Shown one piece after another: positions 55,311 through 64,000 of a stretch of DNA of 64,000 bases. The position numbers and the translations under genes were made by a program. The stretch is from Areca catechu (taxonomy: Eukaryota > Streptophyta > Magnoliopsida > Arecales > Arecaceae). The notes beneath the pieces are model-generated. The model did not search any database. It was given only the letters and a program-made list of their open reading frames with translations, and was not told the origin of the DNA. The DNA is taken from the NCBI GenBank assembly GCA_021397845.1, contig CM038045.1:145844638-145908637 (forward strand), in the 5' to 3' direction. How positions within the stretch are numbered: the stretch's first letter is position 1; each line of letters opens with the position of its first letter.

Positions 55311-56541
55311 AAGAGGCTACGGAGGTGCGCCAGATCATTGCTGAGCCAAGCTGGATGGATCCCATCATCAAGTTCCTGAATGAGGGGGAGCTACCAGAAG
55401 ATAAGGCAGAGGCCCAGAAGATCCGCTGGATGGCGTCTCAGTACATCGTCTTAGACAGAACCCTCTACAAAAGATCAATCTCTCTACCACTGCTAAAATG
55501 TTTAGGACCCACAGATGTGAATTATGCTCTAAGAGAGGTCCATGAGGGCATATGCGGTGATCACTTGGGAGGCAGATCTCTGGCATACAAGATCATTCGA
55601 CAGGGGTATTACTGGCCCTCCATCCAGAAGGACTCGATTGATTTCGTGCGAAGAGTGCGACCAATGCCAGAGGTACGCTAATGTACAGAAATAGCCTGCG
55701 AGTCACCTGACTCAACTGGCAGCCCCATGGCCTTTTGCCCAGTGGGGAATGGACATTCTTGGCCCATTCCCGCCAGCATCAGGGCAAAGAAGTTCTTCTT
55801 AATGGCCATCGACTACTTCACAAAGTGGGTAGAAGCCGAACCACTGACCCAGATTATAGAAGGCAAGGTGAGAATTTTATAAAAAACTTCATCATATTCA
55901 GGTTCAGCATCCCACACATCATCATCACTGACAATGGGAGACAGTTTGACAATCTGAAGTTCAAGGACTTCTGCACTCGGTATCATATCCAGCATCGGCT
56001 GACATCCATTGCTCATCCACAGTTCAACGGAGAAGCTGAAGTCACTAACCGGACCATTCTCCATGGTATGAAGACAAGGTTGAACACCGCCAAAGGGCTT
56101 TGGGCTGAAGAACTGACCTCCATTCTCTAGGCATATCGAACTACCCTGAGAACGGCCACCGGCGAGTCTCCGTTCAACCTGGCATACAATACCGAAGTCG
56201 TGCTACTTATTGAAGTCTCCCTACAGTCCCTGAGAATTGACAACTATGAAGTGCCTGAGAACTCCGATCGAAGAAGGATTGATCTGTACTTGTTATCAAG
56301 CACCAGGCTCTAGGTCCAGATAAAGATGGTGGCGTACTAGCAAAAGGTCGCCAGATACTACAACTCAAGGGTGAAAGAGCAAACTTTCCGCACGGGGGAC
56401 ATGGTATTGCGAAGGACAGAGGTATCCAGGCCAACGAAACAGAGGAAACTCCCGTAACTAAGAAGGCCCATATCAAGTCGAAGAAGTCAATCGACTAGGG
56501 ACATATCGACTCAAGATCCTAGAGGGGAAGACCCTATCCCA
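55311..56541 (+). pseudogene. Tat integrase
   Basis: 55325-55681: HEGICGDHLGGRSLAYKIIR and QGYYWPSIQKD (zinc-binding region). Then KFFLMAIDYFTKWVEAEPLT, and in the 55735-56130 frame IITDNGRQFDNLKFKDFCTR and HPQFNGEAEVTNRTIL (second Asp and Glu), then AYRTTLRTATGESPFNLAYN and the C-terminal EQTFRTGDMVLRR. Frameshifts near 55680 and 55870 and several stops. Cut at TCCCA by NA3 in the last ~20 codons. Confidence 0.88.
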
Positions 56542-58225
56542 TGGTGTGGGCACCAGACTAAGAAGAAGACTTCAGGGCTCCATCTGGATCTCTGATTGAC
56601 CTTGCCCGAAGAATTAGGGTTTTCTGGTTTTGTGTAATAAGGGTTGACTTGTTCAACTCAATTTTAGTCTTGAGTCTATATTTTCCTGCAATTTAAATTT
56701 TGTTGAGTAATGTTGACTCAGTACAAGTCCTAGTAGTGGTCTAGGTCTTCTCCAGGTTGGTGCCACTTTTTTTCAGTCAAGTCAAGGTCCAGGGTGCCAC
56801 ATTTTTCTTCCAAGCCCAAGCAAGTGGGCGCCACACTCCCAGCACATGCTAGAGTCCAGGAGGTGCCACATCTACATCCGAGTGTCTTGTTCCCCACACC
56901 CAAGGGAGCATGAATTTTTCTTGAAGCCAAATCAAGGAGGCGCCCCATATATACCTTAAAAGAACAAGCTAAAGGAAGAAAGAGCATTTCTTGGGGAGCA
57001 CTTCAAGGGGCGCCCAATCCATGCCTAAAATGACCAAAGCAAGTTGGGAAGAGCCATGACTTGGGGAGAAAGAAAAGGAGGTATCCAAAAGAGTTGAACC
57101 ATTGAAGGAAGAACCCTAAATTCAAGGAGAAGACATAGGAGGCGCCATCTTTCTACCTTTTGAGAGGATTTTCATGAGTTTTAGGGCCGCCTACTCCTTG
57201 TAGGACTCTTTGATTGGCCAGAGGAAGAATATTTTCTACCAAAAGTATAGGCTAGGGAGTTTAGTCCCACATGGGAAATGTATGAAATTTTATTTTTTGT
57301 TATGTCTATATATTCAACTCTATGTAACTCTTGAATCAAAATGATGAATGAAATTAATTTCTTTGTGAGCAACTTTGTGTGTTTCTCTCTTCCGCACTTG
57401 TGTTCAGGTGTTGAGCTCCGTGAGGGAGTAAATCCGGGTTCCCTAGGAACCTTGAGGAGGTGTGAGATCTCCAATCCCAAAACCCTACCAAAACCCTAGG
57501 TTAGCCACTTCAATTCCAAACCCTAGCCTCCATCATCTTCTTCATTCCACCAATCATCCAAACCCTAATCTACCTCATCATCTCACGGCCCCTCTCTTCC
57601 AAGTAGAGGCCGACCACCAGCATCCAGGTCCAGATCGGCTACTTCGAATACAGAGCAAATCTCAGAGGAAGTCAGATCAGCATCCAGGAGAATCAGGATT
57701 TCAGCAACATCAATTTTTCAATTCTTCTTATCTGGTAAATCCTTTCTTTGAGTATCTGGTTCCTTAACTTGTTCTTCTTCTTTCCCAGATCCTGAGTTCA
57801 GGAGAAGCCAACTCTGCCAAAGGACCAGTATTGGAGGATCCATTGCGAAGATATCCGAATCCGAGGATCCAACAATCTGCTCGAGAGAGTCCTTCCACCA
57901 AACTCTGTGAAGATCATTGCCTGTTACATAACCCTTCCCTTCTCTTTATTTCTGTCCTGTTGAAAGTTCAGAGCGAAACCCTAGGTCTGGGAGTTTCTCA
58001 ACCCCCAGTGATCCTTTACTTCTTGACTACTCTGATAATCTAGTTTCTTTGAATTGTGCTTTCAATTATTATACAGTTTCTTTCAATTTAGTTTAACTTT
58101 CCTTTGAGTCAAAGCCAACTTCTAAAAATATATATAAAAAAAAGAATTAGTCTTAATTTACTTTCGCATCGCATCATCTCTTTTGTTCTGCATCATTTTG
58201 GTATCAGAGTTTTCGTTCTGCATCA
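56542..58225 (+). repeat. 5' LTR of NA3
   Basis: 1684 bp. Starts TGGTGTGGGCACC, has TATA-like GTCTATATATTC (57303-57314), GAGCTCCGTGAGGGAGTAA (57413-57431), and ends with a 30-bp extension carrying GGTATCAGAG between two GTTCTGCATCA strings. Confidence 0.88.
57303..57314 (+). promoter_or_regulatory. TATA-like promoter in NA3 5' LTR
   Basis: GTCTATATATTC lies about 110 bp upstream of the conserved GAGCTCCGTGAGGGAGTAA element, the same order as in the other Gypsy LTRs here. The same string is in the 3' LTR near 62522. Confidence 0.5.
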
Positions 58226-58270
58226 TTTTGGTATCAGAGCCTCGTTCTACATCAATTTTAGTATCAGAGC
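58185..58270 (+). repeat. Threefold tandem primer-binding-site unit at NA3 LTR/leader junction
   Basis: Units at about 58185, 58215 and 58244, 29-30 bp apart, each GTTCTGCATCATTTTGGTA-like followed by TCAGAG. The first lies in the LTR, the second spans the junction and supplies the likely active site (58226-58240), the third (CTACATCAATTTTAGTATC) is diverged. Confidence 0.85.
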
Positions 58271-59160
58271 CCTATCTAGGGTTTCTGACTTGCTTGCATG
58301 TTTTGAGTGTCCCTCTTTTTTACTTTGTCTGCTCGAAGTAGACTCCCCAGGATGTCCGGTCCTAGGAACGAAGCGAGGTGCAAGCCTCCTCTCCCATTCC
58401 ATGGGGTGTTCCTAGGGTGTGTAGAGGATCCGCTGGGTTTACAACTTCGTAGCAGGAATTGTAAACGGGGAAGCATTCTATTTTCAGCCTATAACTACCT
58501 TGTTGCAGGAATGTTTCTCATTGCAAGTAACTCCAAATTGCATAATTTTTATTTTTCTAGAACCAGTATGATTGAAACTATTTTACATAATTTTATTGTA
58601 ATTTATTTATTTCTGTGAAATTTCTGAGAATTAAATTACAGCAATTCTATTTCTGTGTTTCTGCAATTCAATTTTTTTTTTGAGTGATCATCTCCTAATT
58701 CATCTTAAGGGCAATTGAGCATCTAAGATAAGGGGAGGAGTTGATAACCTCTCCTTAGCCCAAAACCACCACCCATTCATTCAATCCTAAGCCTAATTTT
58801 AAAATTTGTTAGACTTAATTTGCCCTAGTGGGCTAGGGACACCAACAAGTCGGGTCTAGGCTAGTGTTGAGTCAGTTTGTCTAGTTACTCTGTGTGTCTT
58901 TGTACTCAGTGTCTAGAATGGTGGTTCAGGGATTCTATCCTGAAGGGCTTGTGTGCTGGTCTGCCTACCTGGCCAATCACTGATTGGTGTCTAGGTTTGG
59001 CATTTAGGGACCTAACACTCCCCTTACACCTCTCTAGCTGAGTCCCGAGTTACTACAAGCTAGCTTGACACTCTGATTGGGCATCTAGTTTGGACTCTAG
59101 GTCTAGTGAGCTAGTAGTCGCTTTAGTCTAGTCACATTCTGTGTGCTTGCTTGCATCATC
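58271..59160 (+). other. NA3 leader
   Basis: Non-coding. Contains CCCATTCCATGGGGTGTTCC (58392), 'ataaggggaggagttgataac' text (58727), and the shared module (about 58908-59040): AGTGTCTAGAATGGTGGTTC, ACCTGGCCAATCACTGATTG, GTGTCTAGG, then ACACTCCCCTTACACC. Confidence 0.78.
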
Positions 59161-60027
59161 ATGTTCACCCGGAACGGAGTACCCTCCCAACCTGGTCAAA
59201 TCCAACCTGATTTAGAGGCCATGGTTAGAAATCTTACCAAAAGTATGAACAAATGAGTCAGGATATGACTGCTACTGTTGCCCAGTTTAAGGAACAAGTC
59301 CATGAGGATCTTACCCAGCTTAGGGATCGAGTCCAAGTACTTGGGGAACCTAGACATCAGAATTGGACTCCTGACCCAGATTTTAATGTGCCTCAACCTC
59401 ACCCACACTAGGAGCCTAGGAGGACTTTATACCGTGATCCCGAGCATAAACCCTAGGAAGCCTAACCATGATATCTATAGTGTGGATCGTGTCTATGAGA
59501 GGTCCTTACAATATTCTAGACCAGTCACTCAACAACCTAAGTCTTCTAGATCAAACCATTTAGATCCACACCCATGCCCAAGTAAGGTCTCTACTAGCTT
59601 GAAACCTAGTGTGACCCAGGTTCCTATATCGCAAGAATGTTGTTTTTGTGGAGAAAGAGGCCATAAATCTTGTCAGTGCCCATGCATAGGACTGGCTTGT
59701 GCATAGCTAAGTGGTAAGAATCCTAGGATGACATTAATGAAGGAGAACCCAAGCCTACCAATGAGGAAGAAAGGTTAGTTATGACAAGCCCAGAATCAGT
59801 TGACCCGATTACCACTGACCAAACCCATTGAAGATGGCATCGAGGAAGTATATGATGCTGGGTTGAGTCTAGTTGATGAATATGAGGGGGAAGAACTTGA
59901 AGAATGTGACATCGATACTATTGGTTCCTTACTTGAAGAGACCTTGGAGAGCAACCAAGTGGTAGGACCTAGTTCAGAAATTCAAGAGATTTGTGAGAAC
60001 CAGGCTCCTTTAGTCAAATACCCCTAG
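59161..60027 (+). pseudogene. NA3 gag N-terminus, zinc knuckle and acidic linker
   Basis: ATG at 59161 (MFTRNGVPSQPGQIQPDLEA), close to the AUT gag start. After a stop and shift: VHEDLTQLRDRVQVLGEPRH, then a complete zinc knuckle CCFCGERGHKSCQC near 59638, and the acidic linker EEVYDAGLSLVDEYEGEELE (59830-59900). The gag core present in NA1 is missing. Several frameshifts. Confidence 0.78.
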
Positions 60028-60552
60028 GAAGAACTCATAGTGTTAGCCCGAGCTATCAGTTCGTATCATCTAATGACAGTCATCCCCAAGTACCAATTGA
60101 ACTGAATAAGTTTGCACTGAACGTTTAGCCCACCCTATGGTAGATCCTCTCCTTAGGATGACTGAATCAACCTCTTACAATTGGACCTTGTCCCATGCCC
60201 AGCCACTAAGGTCTCTCCCGTAATCTCAGTTGAACATCCTTGTCTTGAGCGGATTGATTCACCCAGTCCTGTAGAAGTCCTCCTTATGACCCCAGACCCC
60301 TTCCTTCATATGACTACCTACCCTTCTATAGAGTATACCTTTCCGCACCCATTTCCAAATTTCAAGTCTTGAGGTCATCATCCATAGGCCCTTCCATGAA
60401 TCATTCTTTAATCCAGTTCTTGAGAAAATGGATCATTATTTGCTTAGAGAACAAACCTTAACTGTTGCAATCACATGTCCTAGGCTACTTCCCGAACCAT
60501 CTCTTGATCCATCCTAGGACTAGCAAACTTTTCCTTTCATAAGGATGACCAG
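60028..60552 (+). other. NA3 region without a recognised domain
   Basis: Between the acidic linker and the integrase remnant. It is the position of the RKVSLISLGLVPDM-type segment of NA1 and NA2, but here only short, stop-broken Pro-rich pieces remain (for example 60181-60372). Confidence 0.45.
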
Positions 60553-61815
60553 TTGACACTCATAGATCACCATTCAAACCTTCAGGTCACCACCTTTAGT
60601 CAACAGGTAATTCGAGACTCCACCTCATATTTCCTCCCTTTCTCTAGGACTTCCAATGCTTCTTACACCATCCAAGTATACTTTGTCGAAGTCTTTAGAG
60701 TGAACCACGTGTCAGAACCTATTAGGTTTGCCACCTACTTCTGGAAGACCTTATGGCACCTACTAGGCACCCATGATAAGTTTCATGCTCTGCATGCCTC
60801 CATCCGACCCAAGGTCAACCTAGAGAGCCTTAGTTTGTTAAGTTTAGACCTAGGGTTCCTTTGGAATAAAGTCCATTCTTTAGGAATGCGTCGTCAGTCT
60901 AGTTTAGTTTTTCTTGACCCTTTACTAGGCTTTGGCTAAGATTTTGGTTTGATTGAGAGCTCCAGGAATTGGGATTTGTTTTTTGTCCAGGGATGAATTG
61001 CATTCAATGTCTGAAATTGATTCAAGTTTCGATCAATAGGTCTAAGGCTAGAGTCCCTTTGAAATTGTTTATGGATACAAGCCTCACACACCACTTGATC
61101 TGATTTCATATTAGCCCACACACACAAGTCTCTTGATGCACTTGCATAGCATGTAAAGGACTTGCATAAAGAAATTCATGCCAAAATAACTTTAAGTAAT
61201 GAAACTTATAAGAAGTTGGCTGATTCTCAAAGACGAGTCAAAACTTTTGTTGAGAGAGAGACTATGTAATAAATAGGTTAAGGCCTGAGCGATTTTTTCC
61301 TGGAACCGTTAGAAAGTTACATGCTAAAGGAGCTGGACCATTTAGAGTAGTGAAGAGAGTAGGATCCAAGCCTATGTGCTCGAGTTGCCTCCAGAACTAG
61401 GCAATAGCTCTACTTTCAACATTACAGACTTAGTAGAGTATAGGGAGCCAGCTGTGATTCCTAGTAAGCCTTTGAAACCTAATCCTGTTATTGAGAGTGA
61501 TCCCGACCTGTGTGTCCACCAACAAACTGGCCTGTGAGGAAAGAGCAGATTGAAAAGATCCTGGATGATCAGGTTATCTCTACTCGTAATCGAGGATACC
61601 AAAGATACCTGGTCCGCTGGCAAGGAAGGCCAGATTCTGATGACTCTTGGATCTCCCGAGAAGAATTACAAGAATTGGACCCAGACCTCTTGGAAAGATA
61701 CCAGAGCCGGCTTGAACCATACTCGACAGGGTCGAGTTCCTCCCACCCCGAGAGAATTGGTGCGGGCACCAGACTCAGAAGAAGACTTCAGGGCTCCATC
61801 TGGATCTCTGATTGA
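60553..61815 (+). pseudogene. NA3 integrase remnant and chromodomain
   Basis: 60553-60939 contains FATYFWKTLWHLLGTHDKF, aligning with AUT FTSYFWKTLWHKLG, but with SEPIRF in place of SDRDVRF, so the catalytic Asp is gone. Then broken C-terminal text (KDLHKEIHAKITLSNETYKK, LADSQRRVKTFVER), and an intact chromodomain frame 61510-61815: EQIEKILDDQVISTRNRGYQ, LVRWQGRPDSDDSWIS, ending RLRRRLQGSIWISD 58 bp inside the 3' LTR. Confidence 0.83.
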
Positions 61816-63443
61816 CCTTGCCCGAAGAATTAGGGTTTTCTGGTTTTGTAATAAGGGTTGACTTGGTCAACTCAATTTTAGTCTTGAGTCTGTATTTCCC
61901 TGTAATTTAAATTTTGTTGAGTCATGTTGACTCAGTACAAGTCCTAGTAGTGGTCTAGGTCTTCTCCAGGTTGGTGCCACTTTTTTTCAGTCAAGTCAAG
62001 GTCCAGGGTGCCACATTTTTCTCCCAAGCCCAAGCAAGTGGGCGCCACACTCCCAGCCACATGCCAGAGTCCAGGAGGCACCACATCTACATCCCAGTGT
62101 CTTGGTACCCACACCCAAGGGAGCAAGAATTTTCTTGAAGCCAAAATCAAGGAGGCGCCCCATATATACCTTAAAAGAACAAGCTAAAGGAAGAAAGAGG
62201 CATTCTTGGGGAGCACTTCAAGGGGGCGCCCAATCCATGCCTAAAATGACCAAAGCAAAGTTGGGAAGAGCCATGACTTGGGGAGAAAGAAAAGGAGGTA
62301 TCCAAAAGAGTGAACCATTGAAGGAAGAACCGTAAATTCAAGGAGAAGACTTAGGAGGCACCATCTTTCTACCTTTTGAGAGGATTTTCATGACTTTTAG
62401 GGCCGCCTACTCCTTGCAGGACTCTTTGATTGGCCAAGAGGAAGAATATTTTCTACCAAAAGTATAGGCTAGGGAGTTTAGTCCCACATGGAAAATGTAT
62501 GAAATTTTATTTCTTTATTATGTCTATATATTCAACTCTATGTAACTCTTGAATCAAAAATGTTGAATGAAATCAATTTCTTTGTGAGCAACTTTGTGTT
62601 CTCTCTTCCGCACTTGTGTTCAGGTGTTGAGCTCCGTGAGGGAGTAAATCCGGGTTCCCTAGGAACCTTGAGGAGGTGTGAGATCTCCAATCCCAAAACC
62701 CTACCAAAACCCTAGGTTAGCCACTTCAATTCCAAACCCTAGCCTCCATCATCTTCTTCATTCCACCAATCATCCAAACCCTAATCTACCTCATCATCTC
62801 ACGGCCCCTCTCTTCCAAGTAGAGGCCGACCACCAGCATCCATGTCCAGATCGGCTACATCGAATACAGAGCAAATCCTAGAGGAAGTCAGATCAGCATC
62901 CAGGAGAATCAGGATTTCAGCAACATCAATTTTTCAAGTTCTTCTTATCTGGTAAATTCTTTCTTTGAGTATCTGGTTCCTTAACTTGTTCTTCTTCTTT
63001 CCCAGATCCTAAGTTCAGGAGAAGCCAACTCTGCCAAAGGACCAGTATTGGAGGATCCATTGCGAAGATATCCGAATCCGAGGATCCAACAATCTGCTCG
63101 AGAGAGTCCTTCCACCAAACTCTGTGAAGATCACTGCCTGGTACATAACCCTTCCCTTCTCTTTATTTCTGTCCCGTTGAAAGTTCAGAGCGAAACCCTA
63201 GGTCTGGGAGTTTCTCACCCCCAGCGATCCTTTACTTCTAAACTACTCTGATAATCTAGTTTCTTTGAATTGTGCTTTCAATTATTATACAGTTTCTTTC
63301 AATTTAGTTTAACTTTCCTTTGAGTCAAAGCCGACTTCTGAAAATATATATAAAAAAAAAAGAATTAGTCTTAATTTACTTCCGCATCGCATCATCTCTT
63401 TTGTTCTGCATCATTTTGGTATCAGAGTTTTCGTTCTGCATCA
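61758..63443 (+). repeat. 3' LTR of NA3
   Basis: 1686 bp, pair of 56542-58225 with a few per cent differences. It also ends with the 30-bp primer-site extension and a second TGCATCA, directly followed by the TCCCG duplication, so the extended end is the one that was integrated. Confidence 0.9.
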
Positions 63444-63481
63444 TCCCGGTCATGGAATATACAAAACCTTCGCAAATACTA
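63444..63481 (+). pseudogene. Tat integrase last codons
   Basis: Right of NA3 the frame reads RSWNIQNLRKYYQ and stops at about 63481. WN..NLRKYY is the common C-terminal end of Tat pol, and joins ILEGKTLS just left of NA3. Confidence 0.82.
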
Positions 63482-64000
63482 TCAATAAATGAGTTCCTAA
63501 AATTTCTGTGCAAAGTTACTCAACCCTACTCAACATAGAATGGCTAGTTGCATCGACTGAATGACAACAGCCTGAGTGACCTGATCTGAAAAATCGATCA
63601 ACTGTGCAAAGGAGAGTCTAATCTACTCACCTTATCGGTATGCCGGACGAGCGCAATGGATGGCCTAACCTGGCCACCAAGAAGATCAAAGGTGCAGGGA
63701 TGGTTTTCGTAACCTACCCTACGATGAATCTGAAGACACGTCTAGGCGGGCCTGAACAGCCTACCTTAATCATGATAGAAGTGCACAGGGACGGTATAAA
63801 CATCCTACCCTACAAAAAATCCAAAAACGTGCCTAAAAGGACCACTATCGTCCTTTCTGTCGACAACGGACATTTCAAGAATGGTCCAACCGACCTCATT
63901 TCTTCCTATAGATCGAAAATGGTCCGCGGAGTCTACATTTCAGACAGCAATGATACAACATATCGCAAAAAATGCATGGGAAGAGGTAACAGAAAGGCAC
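63482..64000 (+). other. Tat 3' untranslated region (continues)
   Basis: No reading frame with recognisable domains. Long 3' non-coding regions are usual for Tat elements. The sequence TATCGGTATGCCGGACGAGC near 63636 and similar text show no known motif. The 3' LTR must lie beyond the window. Confidence 0.5.

Larger units (their letters stand above)
56542..63443 (+). mobile_element. NA3: plus-strand non-autonomous chromovirus with primer-site-bearing LTRs
   Basis: LTRs 56542-58225 and 61758-63443, flanked by TCCCA (56537-56541) and TCCCG (63444-63448), one mismatch. Internal: leader, gag N-terminus with zinc knuckle, acidic linker, integrase remnant and chromodomain. No gag core, protease, RT or RNase H. 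Removing it rejoins the last codons of Tat integrase. Confidence 0.9.
26365..64000 (-). mobile_element. SIRE/Maximus-type Copia element, interrupted by NA2 and by the Tat element
   Basis: Minus-strand Copia inserted in Copia2 gag. Within the window: 3' LTR (26365-26739 plus 34730-36123), purine tract, a third ORF (36927-38574), RNase H, RT and half of integrase up to 41513. The Tat element and its contents fill the rest of the window; the remaining integrase, protease, gag and 5' LTR should resume beyond 64000. SIRE assignment rests on RNase H text (CDNTSAINLTKNPVQHSRTK), an extra ORF after pol, and LTR text such as GTTCGGAGCAAACCCGTCC. Confidence 0.85.
41514..64000 (+). mobile_element. Tat-type Ty3/Gypsy element, interrupted by AUT and NA3
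   Basis: Plus-strand element starting in SIRE integrase. Visible: 5' LTR (about 41514-42229), gag, protease, RT, RNase H, a second archaeal-type RNase H, integrase, and the start of the 3' untranslated region. The 3' LTR lies right of the window. Coding text is continuous across AUT (44541 to 53403) and across NA3 (56541 to 63444). The Tat call rests on DNGSSTDF in protease, the dual RNase H and LTR text such as CATCGGAGTGTCCCC. Confidence 0.88.

Noticed and set aside
58197..58255. TGGTATCAGAGC strings as possible tRNA gene remains
   Set aside because: Only the complement of the tRNA-Met 3' end is present; no anticodon or D-arm. These are primer binding sites.
1..64000. Search for a host protein-coding gene or non-retroelement system
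   Set aside because: Every frame with recognisable similarity belongs to gag, pol or the SIRE third ORF. Unassigned intervals are short leaders, LTRs or 3' untranslated regions.

Overview
The window is a gene-poor, repeat-dense stretch of a flowering-plant nuclear genome. I see no host gene, tRNA, rRNA or prokaryotic feature. Almost every base belongs to an LTR retrotransposon of a plant lineage: Ty1/Copia elements of two kinds, including a SIRE/Maximus-type element with a third ORF; Ty3/Gypsy chromoviruses with C-terminal chromodomains; and a Ty3/Gypsy Tat-type element with a second, archaeal-type RNase H. Primer binding sites are variants of TGGTATCAGAGC (initiator tRNA-Met).

Layout, left to right. 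1-2438: 5' LTR and leader of a minus-strand Gypsy element (E1) that continues left of the window, abutting a decayed SIRE-like gag fragment (2439-3340). 3476-13786: an ~88-bp tandem repeat split by a very young minus-strand Copia element (Copia1, 3752-13678, TSD GGAAG); its two 2.37-kb LTRs appear to differ by a single A in an A-run. 13787-26364: an older relative (Copia2), whose 3' LTR is split by a solo Gypsy LTR (S1, 14984-22273), itself split by a non-autonomous chromovirus (NA1, 16447-22073). From 26365 to beyond the right edge: a SIRE/Maximus-type Copia inserted in Copia2 gag. Its 3' LTR is split by chromovirus NA2 (26740-34724, TSD CCTTG), which itself carries a solo LTR (S2, 28427-30146, TSD AAATT). 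Its pol is cut near 41514 by a plus-strand Tat element, whose pol is in turn split by a coding-complete but decayed chromovirus (AUT, minus, 44542-53402, TSD CGGGA) and by a plus-strand non-autonomous chromovirus (NA3, 56542-63443, TSD TCCCA/TCCCG). Removing each insert restores continuous host reading frame or LTR length; the reassembled Copia2 LTR is 2370 bp, the same length as the Copia1 3' LTR.

How the parts relate: AUT carries gag, protease, RT, RNase H and integrase with chromodomain. NA1, NA2 and NA3 lack protease and RT but keep gag pieces, an acidic linker, a catalytically altered integrase remnant and the chromodomain, so they look like parasites of an AUT-like helper.

The most interesting signals are RNA-level structures in the untranslated leaders. 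Copia1 carries four copies of one palindrome-containing loop on four different but self-complementary stems, and a duplicated hairpin block with a compensatory base-pair change. A module of about 150 nt is shared between Copia1 and four Gypsy leaders although the elements belong to different superfamilies. NA3 and S2 have LTRs whose ends have absorbed a copy of the primer binding site.
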